Notes: a model not told the origin generated them from the letters alone. DNA of 64,000 nt from Banduia mediterranea (GCF_031846245.1 NZ_JAVRIC010000021.1:16584-80583); one strand, 5' to 3'; positions 41,001 through 53,204 are shown, counted from the first letter of the stretch. Translations and numbers: made by a program.

Positions 41001-41942
41001 CTAGGCGCCGTCCGGCAATGCCGCGATGGCACGGTTCCGGCCTTGCGATTTGGCCTGGTACAGACAGGCGTCTGCTTGTTTCAGCAGGTCCGCCGGGCTG
41101 CGCTCGGGGCCGGGGATTTCGGATGCGACGCCTGCGCTGACCGTGACCACGGACGCCGTGGTGGACAGCTCATGAGGGAGCCCGGCTTCCTGGATGGCAC
41201 GACACAGGGACGATGCGATCTGCAGTGCATCGCTCAGTGCGATACTCGGCAGCAGGCAGGCGAATTCCTCGCCGCCGAAACGCGTGGCCAGCTCGCGTGG
41301 GCGACGCAGCGAGGATTTGAGTGTTGTGGCCACGGCCTGGAGCGTGGCGTCGCCGGCCTGATGTCCGTAGTGATCGTTGTAGGCCTTGAAATGATCGACG
41401 TCGATCAGGATCAGGCCAAGCGGCACATTGTGTCTGCGGCCAAAATTCCATTCCTGACTGCAAGCTTCGTCAAAGCGGCGTCGGTTGGGGATTCCCGTCA
41501 GGCTGTCCACAAACGCGAGGTCACGCAGCTGGTCGGTCAGCGCCTTGAGTTTCAGTTGCGTCTTGACGCGTGCTTTGACGACCGGGGGACTGATCGGCTT
41601 GGAAATGAAGTCCACCGCGCCCACCTCAAGGCCGGCGGCCTCCTCATTCGGTGCGTTCTGGCCAGTGACGAAAATCACGGGGATCGTGCGAGTGGCCGGG
41701 CTTGCCTTGAGTCGGCGGCAGACTTCCAGACCGTCCATCCCCGGCATAACCACATCGAGCAAAATCAAGTCCGGCGATTCGCGCTCGCAGACGGCCAGGG
41801 CCTGTTGGCCGTCAGTGGCCATGAAGATTTCGAAGTCGTCCTGAAACAGCTGATAGAGAATCTGGATATTGATCGGCTGATCGTCGACCAGCAGCAGGCG
41901 TGGGCGCAGGGTGGGCAATTCCGGCTCGTTCGAAGTGGTCAT
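41001..41942 (-). CDS. Response regulator with active-type GGDEF (diguanylate cyclase)
   Basis: 313 residues from ATG 41942. The receiver domain (residues about 15-130) has acidic pair LLVDDQPINI, phospho-acceptor LILLDVVMPGMDG and the lysine FISKPISPPV. The GGDEF domain (about 150-310) has SLTGIPNRRRFDEACS, LILIDVDHFKAYNDHYGH and ATRFGGEEFACLLP, so c-di-GMP synthesis is likely. No RxxD inhibitory-site motif is evident five residues before GGEEF. Overlaps the upstream hybrid kinase by 4 bases (ATGA), so the two form one signalling unit. Confidence 0.93.
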   Translation of the reverse strand: MTTSNEPELPTLRPRLLLVDDQPINIQILYQLFQDDFEIFMATDGQQALAVCERESPDLILLDVVMPGMDGLEVCRRLKASPATRTIPVIFVTGQNAPNEEAAGLEVGAVDFISKPISPPVVKARVKTQLKLKALTDQLRDLAFVDSLTGIPNRRRFDEACSQEWNFGRRHNVPLGLILIDVDHFKAYNDHYGHQAGDATLQAVATTLKSSLRRPRELATRFGGEEFACLLPSIALSDALQIASSLCRAIQEAGLPHELSTTASVVTVSAGVASEIPGPERSPADLLKQADACLYQAKSQGRNRAIAALPDGA

Positions 41943-44900
41943 TGGCCGAGCTTCTGTTGAATGTCGCGACACGCTTCGAGTGCGCCGGCGAAGTCCAGGT
42001 TTGCCATTGCCTCGCCCAGGCGCCGCCCCGGCTCAGGCGCGATCGCCAAGATATTGGCTTCCAGGGCCTGGGCGGCGCTGATTGCCCGCATGTTGCTTTC
42101 TGCCAGTAGCGTCATGAGCGTGTCGAGCTCGGATGCGGAAACCGCTTGTGAAGTCGGTAGCGCCGTTGCCGCGGAGTTGTCGGGCGACGCCAGAGCATCG
42201 GCCTGAGTTCGCAGTGCCTGTCGTGCCTCGTTCAAGGCATCCTCCAACTCGCTCAATGTTGATGCAAGGCTTGATAGGTCGTGGTGTTGATTGATGCCGG
42301 CCTCCAGCGAGGCGGCGAGCGCGGCCAGGCGCTGAGCGCCGAGTGTTGCCGCCACACCCTTGAGCGCATGCAGGATCTGGGCGGCGCCGACGCCATTCCC
42401 CGATTGAACGAGGGCCCGCAGTCGTGAGGGCGTTTCGGCTTGTTGCTCGACGAATGCCCGGCTCTCACGCACGAGCAGATCGCGTCGCCCACCGAGGCGC
42501 TCAAGGGCTCGTTTGAAATCGAAGCCGTCCGTGCCGGTATCGGGGACGCATTCCGAAGATTGCGGCGCTTGGGTTGCGGCGCCTGTGGATCCGTGCCAAT
42601 GGAATCGCAGCACCGAAACCAGATCGTCGATATGGAACGGTTTGCCCACGTGGTCGTTCATGCCAGCGGCAAGACAGTCCGCGCGGTCGGTGGGCAAGGC
42701 ATTGGCGGTCATGGCGATGATCGGCAAGCGATCCAGCGCCAGTTCCTCGCGGATGCGTCGCGTCGCGCCGTAGCCATCCAGCTCGGGCATCTGGATGTCC
42801 ATCAGCACCACGTCAATCCTTGCTTCTACCCGACGCAGCACTTCTATGCACTCCAGGCCATTGTTGGCCACGGTGACGATCGCGCCCTCCGATCCCAACA
42901 ATTCCCGGGCGACCTGCTGGTTGGTGGCATTGTCTTCGGCCAGCAGGATATGCATGCCCCGCAGCCGATGTGTACTCGATACGCCCTGTTCAGTCTCCTG
43001 CCAGACGCGTCCCAGGCCCGCGCTTGCGTCCGCGACGGCGTCAAACAGCATGGATGCCGTGATCGGTTTGACGAGCATTCCGTCCAGCGCGGCGCGTTCG
43101 TGGCCCAGGCGCTGTGCCAGGGCATCGCGGCCATAGGCCGTCGCCATGATGATCAATGGGGGACCGGCGGCGCCGGCTCGGCGATCGTTGATCCGCTCGC
43201 TGAGCGTCCAGCCGTCCATTTGCGGCATACGCCAGTCGATGAAGATGACGTCGTAGTTGTCTTCGCTTGACGCCATGGTGTCGAGGGCAGCCAGGGCTTC
43301 TACGCCATCCTTGGCGGTATCGGCGGTCCAGCCGAAGGATTCAGCGATGGCGGCGAGAATCTCGCGCGCGCTGCTGTTGTCGTCGACGATCAACACGCGC
43401 AGCTTGTGCAGATTGGGCGCTTTCCGAACGGCAACGGGAGAGGCGGGTGCTTCGTCAGGAGCCGGCGCTAGACTGATCTGAAACTGGAAAATGCTGCCGA
43501 CACCGGACTGGCTTTCGACATTGACCGTCCCGCCCATCATGTTCACCAGTTTCTGGGTGATCGCCAGACCCAGTCCGGTGCCGCCGAAGCGCCGCGCGAC
43601 CGAGCTTTCGGCCTGTTCGAAACTGTCGAAGATGCGCCCGACCTGGTCTTCGGTCATGCCGATGCCGGTGTCGCGGATACGGAATTCCAGGTCGAGACCC
43701 GTCGCCGTTGTCCGTAGCAGCGATGCGCTCAGGACCACCTCGCCCTCGGTGGTGAACTTGACCGCGTTGCCCGCCAGATTGAGCAGAATCTGCTGCAGCC
43801 GCAAGGCATCGCCGATCAACCCGTTGGGGATTTCCGGGTCAATATCGAACAGGATTTCGACTTCCTTCTGGCCGACATTGGCGGACAGGATCACCCCGAC
43901 TTCGCGCAGCAAGTCATCCAGCTGGAAGGGGTGTGGGTCCAGGGTGAGCTTGTTGGCTTCTATCTTCGAAATGTCGAGGATGTCATTGAGGATTCCCAAC
44001 AGCGTTTTCGCTGCGGATTCTGCCTTGGCCGAATAGTCTTGCTGGGTGAAGTCCAGTGGAGTGCGGCGTAGCAGCTGCAGCATGCCCAGCACTGCATTCA
44101 TCGGTGTTCGGATTTCGTGGCTCATGTTGGCGAGGAATTGGCTCTTCGCCTGATTGGCCGATTCGGCTGCGGCACGAGCCTCATTCAGCGCCTGCTCGCG
44201 CTCGCGGAATTCGGTCTGGTCGATGGCGATACCAAGGTAGCCAACCAGCTTGTGTTGCTCGTCCCGCAGGGAACTGATGTGCAGGCGTACCGGAAGGGTG
44301 GAGCCATCCCTGCGCACGTAGGTCCATTCGCTTTCGACCGCGGGCTCCTCGCGCGCCTTGGCCACGACCAGCTCGAACCCGTTTTCAGGAGGGACACCGT
44401 CGCCCACATTTTCCAGCCGCTGTGAGATTTCATCGGCATCATGGAACAGCATCGCGGATTGTCGGCCGACCACGTCATTCTCCCGGTAGCCCAACATCGA
44501 TTCGGCGGCGGGATTGAACAGAGTGATTGTGCCGACAGCATCCATCGCGAAGATGGCATAACCCGCATTGGCCAGAATTGCTCGCTGCAGAGCCGAGGTG
44601 GCCTCCAGTTCGGCGGTGCGCTCTCGTACCTGCGATTCCAGATTGGCGTTGAGCTGAAGGATTTCCGTCTGCGCGGCTTTCTGGTCGCTGATGTCCCGCA
44701 GTATCGCCGCGACGCCCAGGATATTGTTCTGGTCTCCGCGAATCGGTGACAGCGTAGCCGCAACGTCGATCAGGTGTCCGTCCTTGTGTCGGCGCCGGGT
44801 TTCGTAGCGCGTGGCGCTGCCTCCCTCAATGATGCGCATCAGTACCTTGGTCTCCGAGATCGGAGCCTCGTCGGGCGCGATCAGGGACTGAATGGAGCGG

Positions 44901-46129
44901 CCGGTGGCATCGTACTGCGAGTAGCCGAACAGTCGTTCGGCGGCTTGATTCCAGTTGGACACTGTTCCGAACGGATCGAGTCCGATGATGGCGTCGTGCG
45001 AGTTGTCGACAATGGCAGCCAGCCGCAGGCGTTCACGGCGGGCCTGTAATTGCCGCTGAACGCCCACCCAGTAGAGAAAGATCAGCACGCTACCGACGGC
45101 GCCCACCGCGATCATGAACGCAGCGGTCTTGGCGACTGCAATCAGCATATGCTGCTGAACAAGCCGGTCGGGTACAACGGCGTGAAAAATGATATCGCGG
45201 CTTCGGTCGTCCGTCTGCGGTGATACGGTTCGGGTCACCGTCCAGACTCTGGACTTGTCGGCCTGCATGGGAACGATGTCGCCTTGGCCTTCGGGCCCGT
45301 TGTCCGACGGCGTGCTGCGAAACTCGTCCTGCCAGCGGTATGGCGAGCCCAACTCGAAGCCGAACGCGCGTTCAGGCTGCGGATGTACAAAGTAACCGCC
45401 GGCGGCATTGGTGAGGTAGATCGCGCTGTTTGGCGGCGCCGCCTTGGCGAAGCTCTGAAGCCCATATTCAACGTCGACGTTGATCACCACGATCCCGAAC
45501 ACCGGCCCGCCGTCCTCGTATACCGGCACTGCGAAGCGAGCGGTGGGGCGGTGAGGCACTTCGACCTTTTCGTGCTCGCGATTGAGGGTGATTTGTGACA
45601 CGTAGGTTTCGCCGGGGGGCTGGCGGATCGCCTCCATGAAATAGTCGCGTCCGCCCTTTTTTTGCAGTTCGGCCGTCGGTGTGACCCTGATTGGGCCATC
45701 GACCCGCTCGACCCTCACCAGCTCCCGCCCGCCGTCGGCGATGCCGATGTAGCGCACCTGATAGACCTCTGGATTGGTCGCCAGAAAGGCTGAGAAGATC
45801 TGGCTCAGTCGCTGTTGCCAAAGCTGGAGCGAGCTTTGTTCCTGTGAATCCTGTCCGTTGTTCTTGCTGGCGCGGACGATGCCCTGGATCGGCGGCACGT
45901 CACCCAGGAAACGGACGCTCCTGCGTCTGAACTCGATAGTGTTTTCAAGCTGTGTAGCGAGGCCATCGACCGTGCTGCGCAGCGTGGCTTCGTATTCATG
46001 CAGCGAGCGCTTGCGTTCGCTGGTGGCGACCAAGCTCATTCCTATGACGGCCAGCAACAGGAGGCAGAGCACTGCAAATTTTGCGAGCCGGCTCCTGAGA
46101 AAGCCGGTGATGCTGGTGGACTCTGTCAT
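41939..46129 (-). CDS. Hybrid sensor histidine kinase (CACHE-like, PAS-PAS-HisKA-HATPase-REC-REC-Hpt)
   Basis: 1396 residues from ATG 46129 (MTESTSITGFLRSRL). Membrane spans at about 17-36 and 328-354 enclose a periplasmic CACHE-like sensor. Cytoplasmic order: PAS about 370-480, PAS 515-640, HisKA with His671 in FLANMSHEIRTPMNAVLG, HATPase (LLNLAGNAVKFT, DTGIGM, GGTGLGLAI), receiver 1 with Asp965 (FIDWRMPQMDG), receiver 2 with Asp1111 (LMDIQMPELDGYG), and Hpt with His1254 (ILHALKGVAATLG). A full phosphorelay is thus present and the coupled diguanylate cyclase is the probable output. An IS remnant lies just upstream, so the native promoter may be lost. Confidence 0.93.
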   Translation of the reverse strand: MTESTSITGFLRSRLAKFAVLCLLLLAVIGMSLVATSERKRSLHEYEATLRSTVDGLATQLENTIEFRRRSVRFLGDVPPIQGIVRASKNNGQDSQEQSSLQLWQQRLSQIFSAFLATNPEVYQVRYIGIADGGRELVRVERVDGPIRVTPTAELQKKGGRDYFMEAIRQPPGETYVSQITLNREHEKVEVPHRPTARFAVPVYEDGGPVFGIVVINVDVEYGLQSFAKAAPPNSAIYLTNAAGGYFVHPQPERAFGFELGSPYRWQDEFRSTPSDNGPEGQGDIVPMQADKSRVWTVTRTVSPQTDDRSRDIIFHAVVPDRLVQQHMLIAVAKTAAFMIAVGAVGSVLIFLYWVGVQRQLQARRERLRLAAIVDNSHDAIIGLDPFGTVSNWNQAAERLFGYSQYDATGRSIQSLIAPDEAPISETKVLMRIIEGGSATRYETRRRHKDGHLIDVAATLSPIRGDQNNILGVAAILRDISDQKAAQTEILQLNANLESQVRERTAELEATSALQRAILANAGYAIFAMDAVGTITLFNPAAESMLGYRENDVVGRQSAMLFHDADEISQRLENVGDGVPPENGFELVVAKAREEPAVESEWTYVRRDGSTLPVRLHISSLRDEQHKLVGYLGIAIDQTEFREREQALNEARAAAESANQAKSQFLANMSHEIRTPMNAVLGMLQLLRRTPLDFTQQDYSAKAESAAKTLLGILNDILDISKIEANKLTLDPHPFQLDDLLREVGVILSANVGQKEVEILFDIDPEIPNGLIGDALRLQQILLNLAGNAVKFTTEGEVVLSASLLRTTATGLDLEFRIRDTGIGMTEDQVGRIFDSFEQAESSVARRFGGTGLGLAITQKLVNMMGGTVNVESQSGVGSIFQFQISLAPAPDEAPASPVAVRKAPNLHKLRVLIVDDNSSAREILAAIAESFGWTADTAKDGVEALAALDTMASSEDNYDVIFIDWRMPQMDGWTLSERINDRRAGAAGPPLIIMATAYGRDALAQRLGHERAALDGMLVKPITASMLFDAVADASAGLGRVWQETEQGVSSTHRLRGMHILLAEDNATNQQVARELLGSEGAIVTVANNGLECIEVLRRVEARIDVVLMDIQMPELDGYGATRRIREELALDRLPIIAMTANALPTDRADCLAAGMNDHVGKPFHIDDLVSVLRFHWHGSTGAATQAPQSSECVPDTGTDGFDFKRALERLGGRRDLLVRESRAFVEQQAETPSRLRALVQSGNGVGAAQILHALKGVAATLGAQRLAALAASLEAGINQHHDLSSLASTLSELEDALNEARQALRTQADALASPDNSAATALPTSQAVSASELDTLMTLLAESNMRAISAAQALEANILAIAPEPGRRLGEAMANLDFAGALEACRDIQQKLGQ

Positions 46130-46323
46130 TTCGCTTGTACTGAGCTTCCATATTGGGATCCTCCTCCGCTGAAACTGTACAGCCGATTCCCGCAGGGTGG
46201 GGGCCGACCGGCGACCGCGAGCCGGACTCTGGACCAGACCGCGTTTCTTGTCCTGGCCGCGGGTGTAGATGATCGCGCGCATCCGCTTGCTGGCGCGGCA
46301 CCGATGGTTGCAGAACACGACCG

Positions 46324-46605
46324 GAAGGCCTGGCACGACATCGAATCCAGCAGGCAGAACGTCAGATCCTCATAAGTGAGCTGGCGGTACTGCTTGAGAA
46401 TCGCACAGCGCAACGCTGATTCGCAGCTCGGGCTCCGGCGCCCCGTCCCCAGGGCCTCGCCCGACTTCAGGTCCGCGGCTACCCAGGCCAGCACCTCCGG
46501 ATGGGCATCCAGCCAGGTCGACATGGCCTGCAACTCCAGGCCAATCTCGTGCTCGGCGCAGCGTTCGAATATACTGGTCTGGACCTTGCGTTCCATGCCC
46601 ATCAA
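46324..46605 (-). pseudogene. Transposase N-terminal remnant (ISNCY-like)
   Basis: About 94 residues: MMGMERKVQTSIFERCAEHE, IGLELQAMSTWLDAHPEVLA, LRCAILKQYRQLTYEDLTFC, LLDSMSCQAF, a start I recall from ISNCY-type transposases. The catalytic part is missing. The sequence between it and the kinase start (46130-46323) is unassigned. Family naming is tentative. Confidence 0.6.
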
Positions 46606-46857
46606 ACACCAAATTTTTGTTGTAAAATCAATGCGTTAACAGCTATGATTGCGCCAGATCAACGGGTTTTTATCGCCGTTTGTTGGAAAACGTCAGCCAT
46701 ATCAAAATGTTAGCGTTTATGGACGGAAACTAGCCTAAGGTCGCAATTGGCAGTGGATACGATCAAAGTCGAATTCCGCATGATGGCTCCGCTTATGAGA
46801 CTGTCGAGCACACCGCGAGGAGCGGTCGGCCCCTAAAACTAGAGAGAACCCGAAATC

Positions 46858-48807
<1,950 letters not shown>

Positions 48808-48818
48808 ATGCCGCGCCC

Positions 48819-49375
48819 GTGAGCAAACCGCCGATCCTGGTCGCCCCGACGATCATCCGCTGTTTCGCGCGGCTCTGGTCGGCGCCCTGGCGGGCGTACG
48901 GCCGGATGCGCGGCCAGTGGAGGCAGACTGCTTCCACGCCTTCAACCTCGCGGCTTCTCCTCGCTGGTATTCATGCGTGCGCAGTATCCGGTGATACCGG
49001 TGATCGTGGTGTCGGCCAGTGAAGACGCCAACACCGTGCGGCGGGCGCGCGATTTCGGCGCGGCTGGATTCATTCCCAAGTCCTCGCCGATGAAGACCAT
49101 CACCGAGGCGATCGCGGCGGTCAACGCCGGCGACGAATGGTTTCCACCGAGCCTGAACGAGTCCGACGATCACTCCGCGCAGAACTGTCAGAGCGTCTGT
49201 CGACGCTGGCGCCGCAGCAGTTCCGCGTGCTGCTGATGCTGGCCGACGGCAAGCTCAACAAGCAGATTGCCTACGATCTCAACGTTTCGGAAGCCACGGT
49301 CAAGGCGCACATGACCGCAGCAGTTCGAGCGACATGCGTGTTCGTTTGGGGGAGTGTGTGCCCCGGCGCCGGGCG
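48819..49375 (+). pseudogene. Broken LuxR-family response regulator (CrbR/ErdR-like)
   Basis: Starts GTG 48819 (SKPPILVA). A 2-base excess then shifts the frame to DDHPLFRAALVGALAGVRPD. The segment with the phospho-acceptor aspartate is deleted after DCFHAFNLAA. A third frame resumes at SSLVFMRAQYPVIPVIVVSA and RRARDFGAAGFIPKSSPM. After another shift near 49160 it gives RLSTLAPQQFRVLLMLADGK and LNKQIAYDLNVSEATVKAHM, the LuxR DNA-binding helix, before breaking off. At least three lesions, so no working product. Location next to acs matches the acetate-response regulators CrbR/ErdR. Confidence 0.8.
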
Positions 49376-49494
49376 GTAGCACTGCCCCCTCGTGATATCG
49401 CATCAATGCCAGCGATCGGAGCGGCCGTTGCCGCAGGCGGATGACGCCCTGCGGACGCTCCGGGCACGCTCAAAAAAGCTGCAGCTTGTTCCGA

Positions 49495-51972
49495 TCAGAA
49501 CTGGTACTTGACGAAGGCCTGTGCGAAGTCACGATCGCGCAGCAGGTTGTTTTCACCGGCGCCGGTGTACCAGGTATAGCCGGCGGTGAAGGACAGACCG
49601 CCGCGGAAGCGGATCTCGTTGAGCAGGGTCAGCGACCTGCGGCCCTCCACGAAGTTCTCGGCCGGGCCGGGCGAGGTGCCCTTCACGTCATGCGTGAGCA
49701 CGAAGCTCGGTTGCAGGCTGATCCCGGGGAAGAGGCTCTCGTACTTGAAGAAGCTGATCACCCGATAGCCCCAGGAGAACTTGTCGACAAAGGCGTCGAG
49801 ATCGGCCTGCGTCGGATTGAATCGCAGTCCGTCCGGGCCGACGACACAGGTCGGATTGGTCGAACACGCCTGACGTGAACCGTCTGCTCCGGTGCCGTCG
49901 GCGCCGGCGCTGGCGTGGGTGTAAACGCCTGGCGCATCGATCTGCAGCTCGTCGAGACTCGGCAGTCCCGGAACGTGCACCGCCGCCAGTTCGACGACCA
50001 GCTGCACCTGGCTGGCGCCAAAGGGGTTTTCGGTGGCGCTGTAGACGCGCGTAAAGCCAAGGTCGTACTGCAGAACGTCGAATGGTTCCCAGCCGCGCAC
50101 GTATGAGTTCGGTGGCGTGTCGCCGACCACGCCGCCGCGATAAGCGGTGAGGAAGCTCGGATAGGCACGTGCCGAACCGGGCAAGTGGCCGACCAGTAGA
50201 TTGATCGTATCGGCGTAATCGATGTCGGCGCCGGCGTTCATGGCATCGCTGCTGCCATAGTTGGTGCGGCCGCCGTCCTCGGAGAAGCCGCGTCCGCCCG
50301 AGGTGCCGGCGCAGCCCACGGACGGGTCATGACAAGCCGACAGCAGTGGCCCGGACGCCGCGAAGGCGACGTCGATGATCGAAACCTGCAAGGGCAGGTC
50401 CGGCCGATACGAGACCTCGCCCTGCATCGCCCAGATGCCAAGCGGCGTGTTGAAGCTGACGCCGAACATGTCGATGTTTTCGGGATACTCGAAAAAGATC
50501 TTCTGGGTATCGAGGCCGTTGGCTTCGGAATAGGGACCGTCGGGGTCGGTCCCTATTCCGGTGAGCAGTGGCAGGAGTGCAGCGATATCGGTACCGACGT
50601 CGGTGATCGCGCCCGGGTTCGCGACGATCGTCGTCAGTGAATCCGCCGCGAGCTGCTGCCTGGCGCTGGGTACCGCAAGCCCAGGGATGTTGTCGCAGAC
50701 ACTGAGAAACTCGCTGGTGTTCGTCGCATTGATGCCTTCCGCGTTGCCGGCGGCACGTGCGCAACTGGCGTCGGCGGAGATGAAGCTCACATAGGGCAGG
50801 CGCGAGTGGTAGCGCATGTAGTAGAAGCCGAACTCGGTGCCGTAGTTGAGATTCTCGGCGTAGTACTTGAACGCGAATCCGTACTGTCCGGAATCCTTGG
50901 GCGTCTGGTCCGGGGCCCGTTCGAGATAGGCCGTGGCCGGTGTGATCAGCGCCAGTGGATTGTCCAGGAAGTAGCCCACCTTGTCCGGATCGTCCGACGA
51001 CCCACCGAAGCTGAGGTTGAAGTAGTCGCGCACGTTGTCGGTACCGGCATCGACCGTCGAGAAATAGGTTCCTGGAGTCGGGATCTCCAGCGGTTCCCAT
51101 TCGTACTGGTAGACCAGTTCGATCGAGGCGTTGTAGAACGGGTCCATGCTCAGACTGAGCATGCCGACCGGTTCAAACACTTCCTCGACCGACATGCCGA
51201 CACGGTAGAGATTGTTGGCGTTCGGCGGATTCCACTGATTGATGCTGTTGACCGCCACCAGCGTGCTTTCACCCCAGTTGATGGACTGGCGGCCAATCCT
51301 GAACGAGATCGGATAGTCCTCGATCAGCTTGATCGTGCCGGCGATGTTGAGGTCCAGCAGCTGCAGGTCGGTACCGGCCTGCTTGAGCGCGCGTCCGCTG
51401 CGGTCGACTTCGGTGGCTTCGCCGGGGCCGTAGACCCGTTCGAAATAGCGGTTGGAGACGGCATCATCGGTGGTGCCGGTACGGTTGACGTTCTCGGCGG
51501 TGATCAGGGTCGGGAAGTAGTCACCCTGATTCATGTTGACTGTGTCATAGAAATACAGCCAGCGAGCGAACAGCGTGAAGTCGCCGTAGCTGAGCGTGAG
51601 ATCCTGTGAGGCCTTGATCACCGCCTGAACCGCGTCGCCCTTGTCGTAGCTGAGATCGCCGTCATCGGCGTGCATGGTCGGCGCGCCGGGTGCAGCGGCC
51701 AGATGCGCCGCCGGATAGGACTGTTCACGGAACAGGCCCTGGCACGACTGATAGACACCGCTGCAGACACCCGGATCGAGATTGGACTTGCCGATCAGAT
51801 CCGATGACGGGTGCTGCATACGCCAGGCGCCGCCAGCGGTGAATGTCGTATTCAGTACGCCTTCGATTCCGTCGCCATAGTCCAGATCGAAACGCACCGC
51901 GGATGCGGGCGCCGCAATCGCGAGCAATAACGCCAGTCCTCCGGCGCGAGCCCTGAGATTTCGCACGAGCAT
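49495..51972 (-). CDS. DUF1302 outer-membrane protein
   Basis: 825 residues from ATG 51972, with signal peptide ARAGGLALLLAIAAPASAV. Family features: GIEGVLNTTFTAGGAWRMQH near the N-terminus, the segment SFRIGRQSINWGESTLVAVN, WNPPNANNLYRVGMSVEEVF, many amphipathic strands, and a C-terminal phenylalanine (FAQAFVKYQF) typical of beta-barrels. DUF1302 proteins are found near genes for degrading steroids and other hydrophobic compounds and are often paired with DUF1329 lipoproteins, but no DUF1329 gene is present here. A frameshifted TetR gene overlaps its start. Confidence 0.9.
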   Translation of the reverse strand: MLVRNLRARAGGLALLLAIAAPASAVRFDLDYGDGIEGVLNTTFTAGGAWRMQHPSSDLIGKSNLDPGVCSGVYQSCQGLFREQSYPAAHLAAAPGAPTMHADDGDLSYDKGDAVQAVIKASQDLTLSYGDFTLFARWLYFYDTVNMNQGDYFPTLITAENVNRTGTTDDAVSNRYFERVYGPGEATEVDRSGRALKQAGTDLQLLDLNIAGTIKLIEDYPISFRIGRQSINWGESTLVAVNSINQWNPPNANNLYRVGMSVEEVFEPVGMLSLSMDPFYNASIELVYQYEWEPLEIPTPGTYFSTVDAGTDNVRDYFNLSFGGSSDDPDKVGYFLDNPLALITPATAYLERAPDQTPKDSGQYGFAFKYYAENLNYGTEFGFYYMRYHSRLPYVSFISADASCARAAGNAEGINATNTSEFLSVCDNIPGLAVPSARQQLAADSLTTIVANPGAITDVGTDIAALLPLLTGIGTDPDGPYSEANGLDTQKIFFEYPENIDMFGVSFNTPLGIWAMQGEVSYRPDLPLQVSIIDVAFAASGPLLSACHDPSVGCAGTSGGRGFSEDGGRTNYGSSDAMNAGADIDYADTINLLVGHLPGSARAYPSFLTAYRGGVVGDTPPNSYVRGWEPFDVLQYDLGFTRVYSATENPFGASQVQLVVELAAVHVPGLPSLDELQIDAPGVYTHASAGADGTGADGSRQACSTNPTCVVGPDGLRFNPTQADLDAFVDKFSWGYRVISFFKYESLFPGISLQPSFVLTHDVKGTSPGPAENFVEGRRSLTLLNEIRFRGGLSFTAGYTWYTGAGENNLLRDRDFAQAFVKYQF

Positions 51973-52728
51973 TGCTTTTCCTTCCTTCCTAAACCAAATC
52001 CATATCGGTGTGACGGCGCGATTTGTCCCTGCCGCGCTCGTCTTGTCCGTCGCTCCGCCACCGGAGCCGCTCCCGCCACATACGCCTTCGACACGGCCTC
52101 GACGATATCGCTGACGGAGGTCGACATGGCGTTGAGCGATACTTCGTTCTGATTCACCCACCAGTTCGTGATCGCTTCGCCGGCGCCGATCAAGGCCAGC
52201 GCATACGGCCGCGCCTCCACTTCGCGGCGTCCGGGCGCCAGGCCCGAAAGCGTCATCGCGATCATATCGACTATGCGCTCGCGGTACCGCGTGACTCGCG
52301 CTGCGAAGGCCGTTCCGGCCACGCCTTCGGCGAACCGGACCGGCCAGCTGTCGCGGTGCCGCGCGATGTAGCCCAGCAGGTACTGTGCGCCCAGGCGCGA
52401 TCGTTGCACCGGAGGGGGGCGCCAGCAAGGACTCCATCGACGCGATCATGTGCGTGCCTGCACGATCCACCACCGCCAGGTACAGGCCTTCCTCCGATCC
52501 GAAGTAGGCGTACAGCATCGGCTTGGTCCCGCCCACCGTGTCGGCGATGCGCGTCATCGACGCCTTGTAGCCCCGCTCTCGGAAAAGCCGCGCCGCCTGT
52601 TCCAGCATCTGCTGCTCGCGATCGGCGCGCGCCACCCGTTCGCGCGGCGCCGAACGACGACTCTTGCTGCGCTTGTCCGACGATGGCTGCGGCATTTTGA
52701 CGGCCATTCCTGCGGCGTTTCCCTGCAT
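51852..52728 (-). pseudogene. TetR/AcrR-family regulator with a frameshift in a homopolymer
   Basis: The N-terminal DNA-binding domain reads well in one frame (EQQMLEQAARLFRERGYKAS, TVGGTKPMLYAYFGSEEGLY) up to MESLLAPP. The ligand-binding domain continues in another frame (AQYLLGYIARHRDSWPVRF, MIAMTLSGLAPGRREVEA, LIGAGEAITNWWVNQNEVSL). The switch lies at six C's on the minus strand (52414-52419 as G's); five would restore one continuous frame. It may be a real mutation, a phase-variable tract or a sequencing error. In the corrected frame the stop is at 51852, overlapping the DUF1302 start by about 120 bases. Confidence 0.8.
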
Positions 52729-53204
52729 CAGGGAAAGTCTGGTCTCCCTGTCGAGGGCCTAATTTAGCCTTTGGTGAACAATGATATCCAGAGGAAATTT
52801 CCTACAATTCAGGAATGTGCCGGATGTTGCGTTGCGGCACGCGGGTGTGCTTTATCACTATTCGGTAACTTACTCATCGGTAATAACTTTCGCATGAAGC
52901 GAGAGCTCGGCTCGCGTTCGTGGCCGATCATGCCCTCAGAAGTGCATCGTTTATGGACATTCTTCTCTGAATCGCGGTCTCTGCGATCGTCTGGATTCTG
53001 GTCTAGCGCGGCACGAAGCGGTTGACATTCAGCGCCATGCTCGCAGCGCTTGCGCCGATGCTGAGCTGACTGAGGACTTTGCGCCGGAAGAACTGTCCGG
53101 CGATTATGAGACCCTGGCGCAATGGCGGCGCCCTGAGCGTCCCAAACTCAAGGCCGTCGGCTGAGACCGACGCCCCGCAGCCTCACCCTGACAAGGAAAA
53201 ATCC
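52729..53204. other. Gap upstream of the TetR gene with a possible gene tail
   Basis: About 475 bases. The left part (52755-52890) is AT-rich and probably holds the tetR promoter. From about 53010 to a TGA at 53162-53164 a plus-strand frame reads ELTEDFAPEELSGDYETLAQ then WRRPERPKLKAVG, which looks like a real protein C-terminus but has no start; I do not recognise it. It may be what remains of a deleted gene. Confidence 0.35.
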
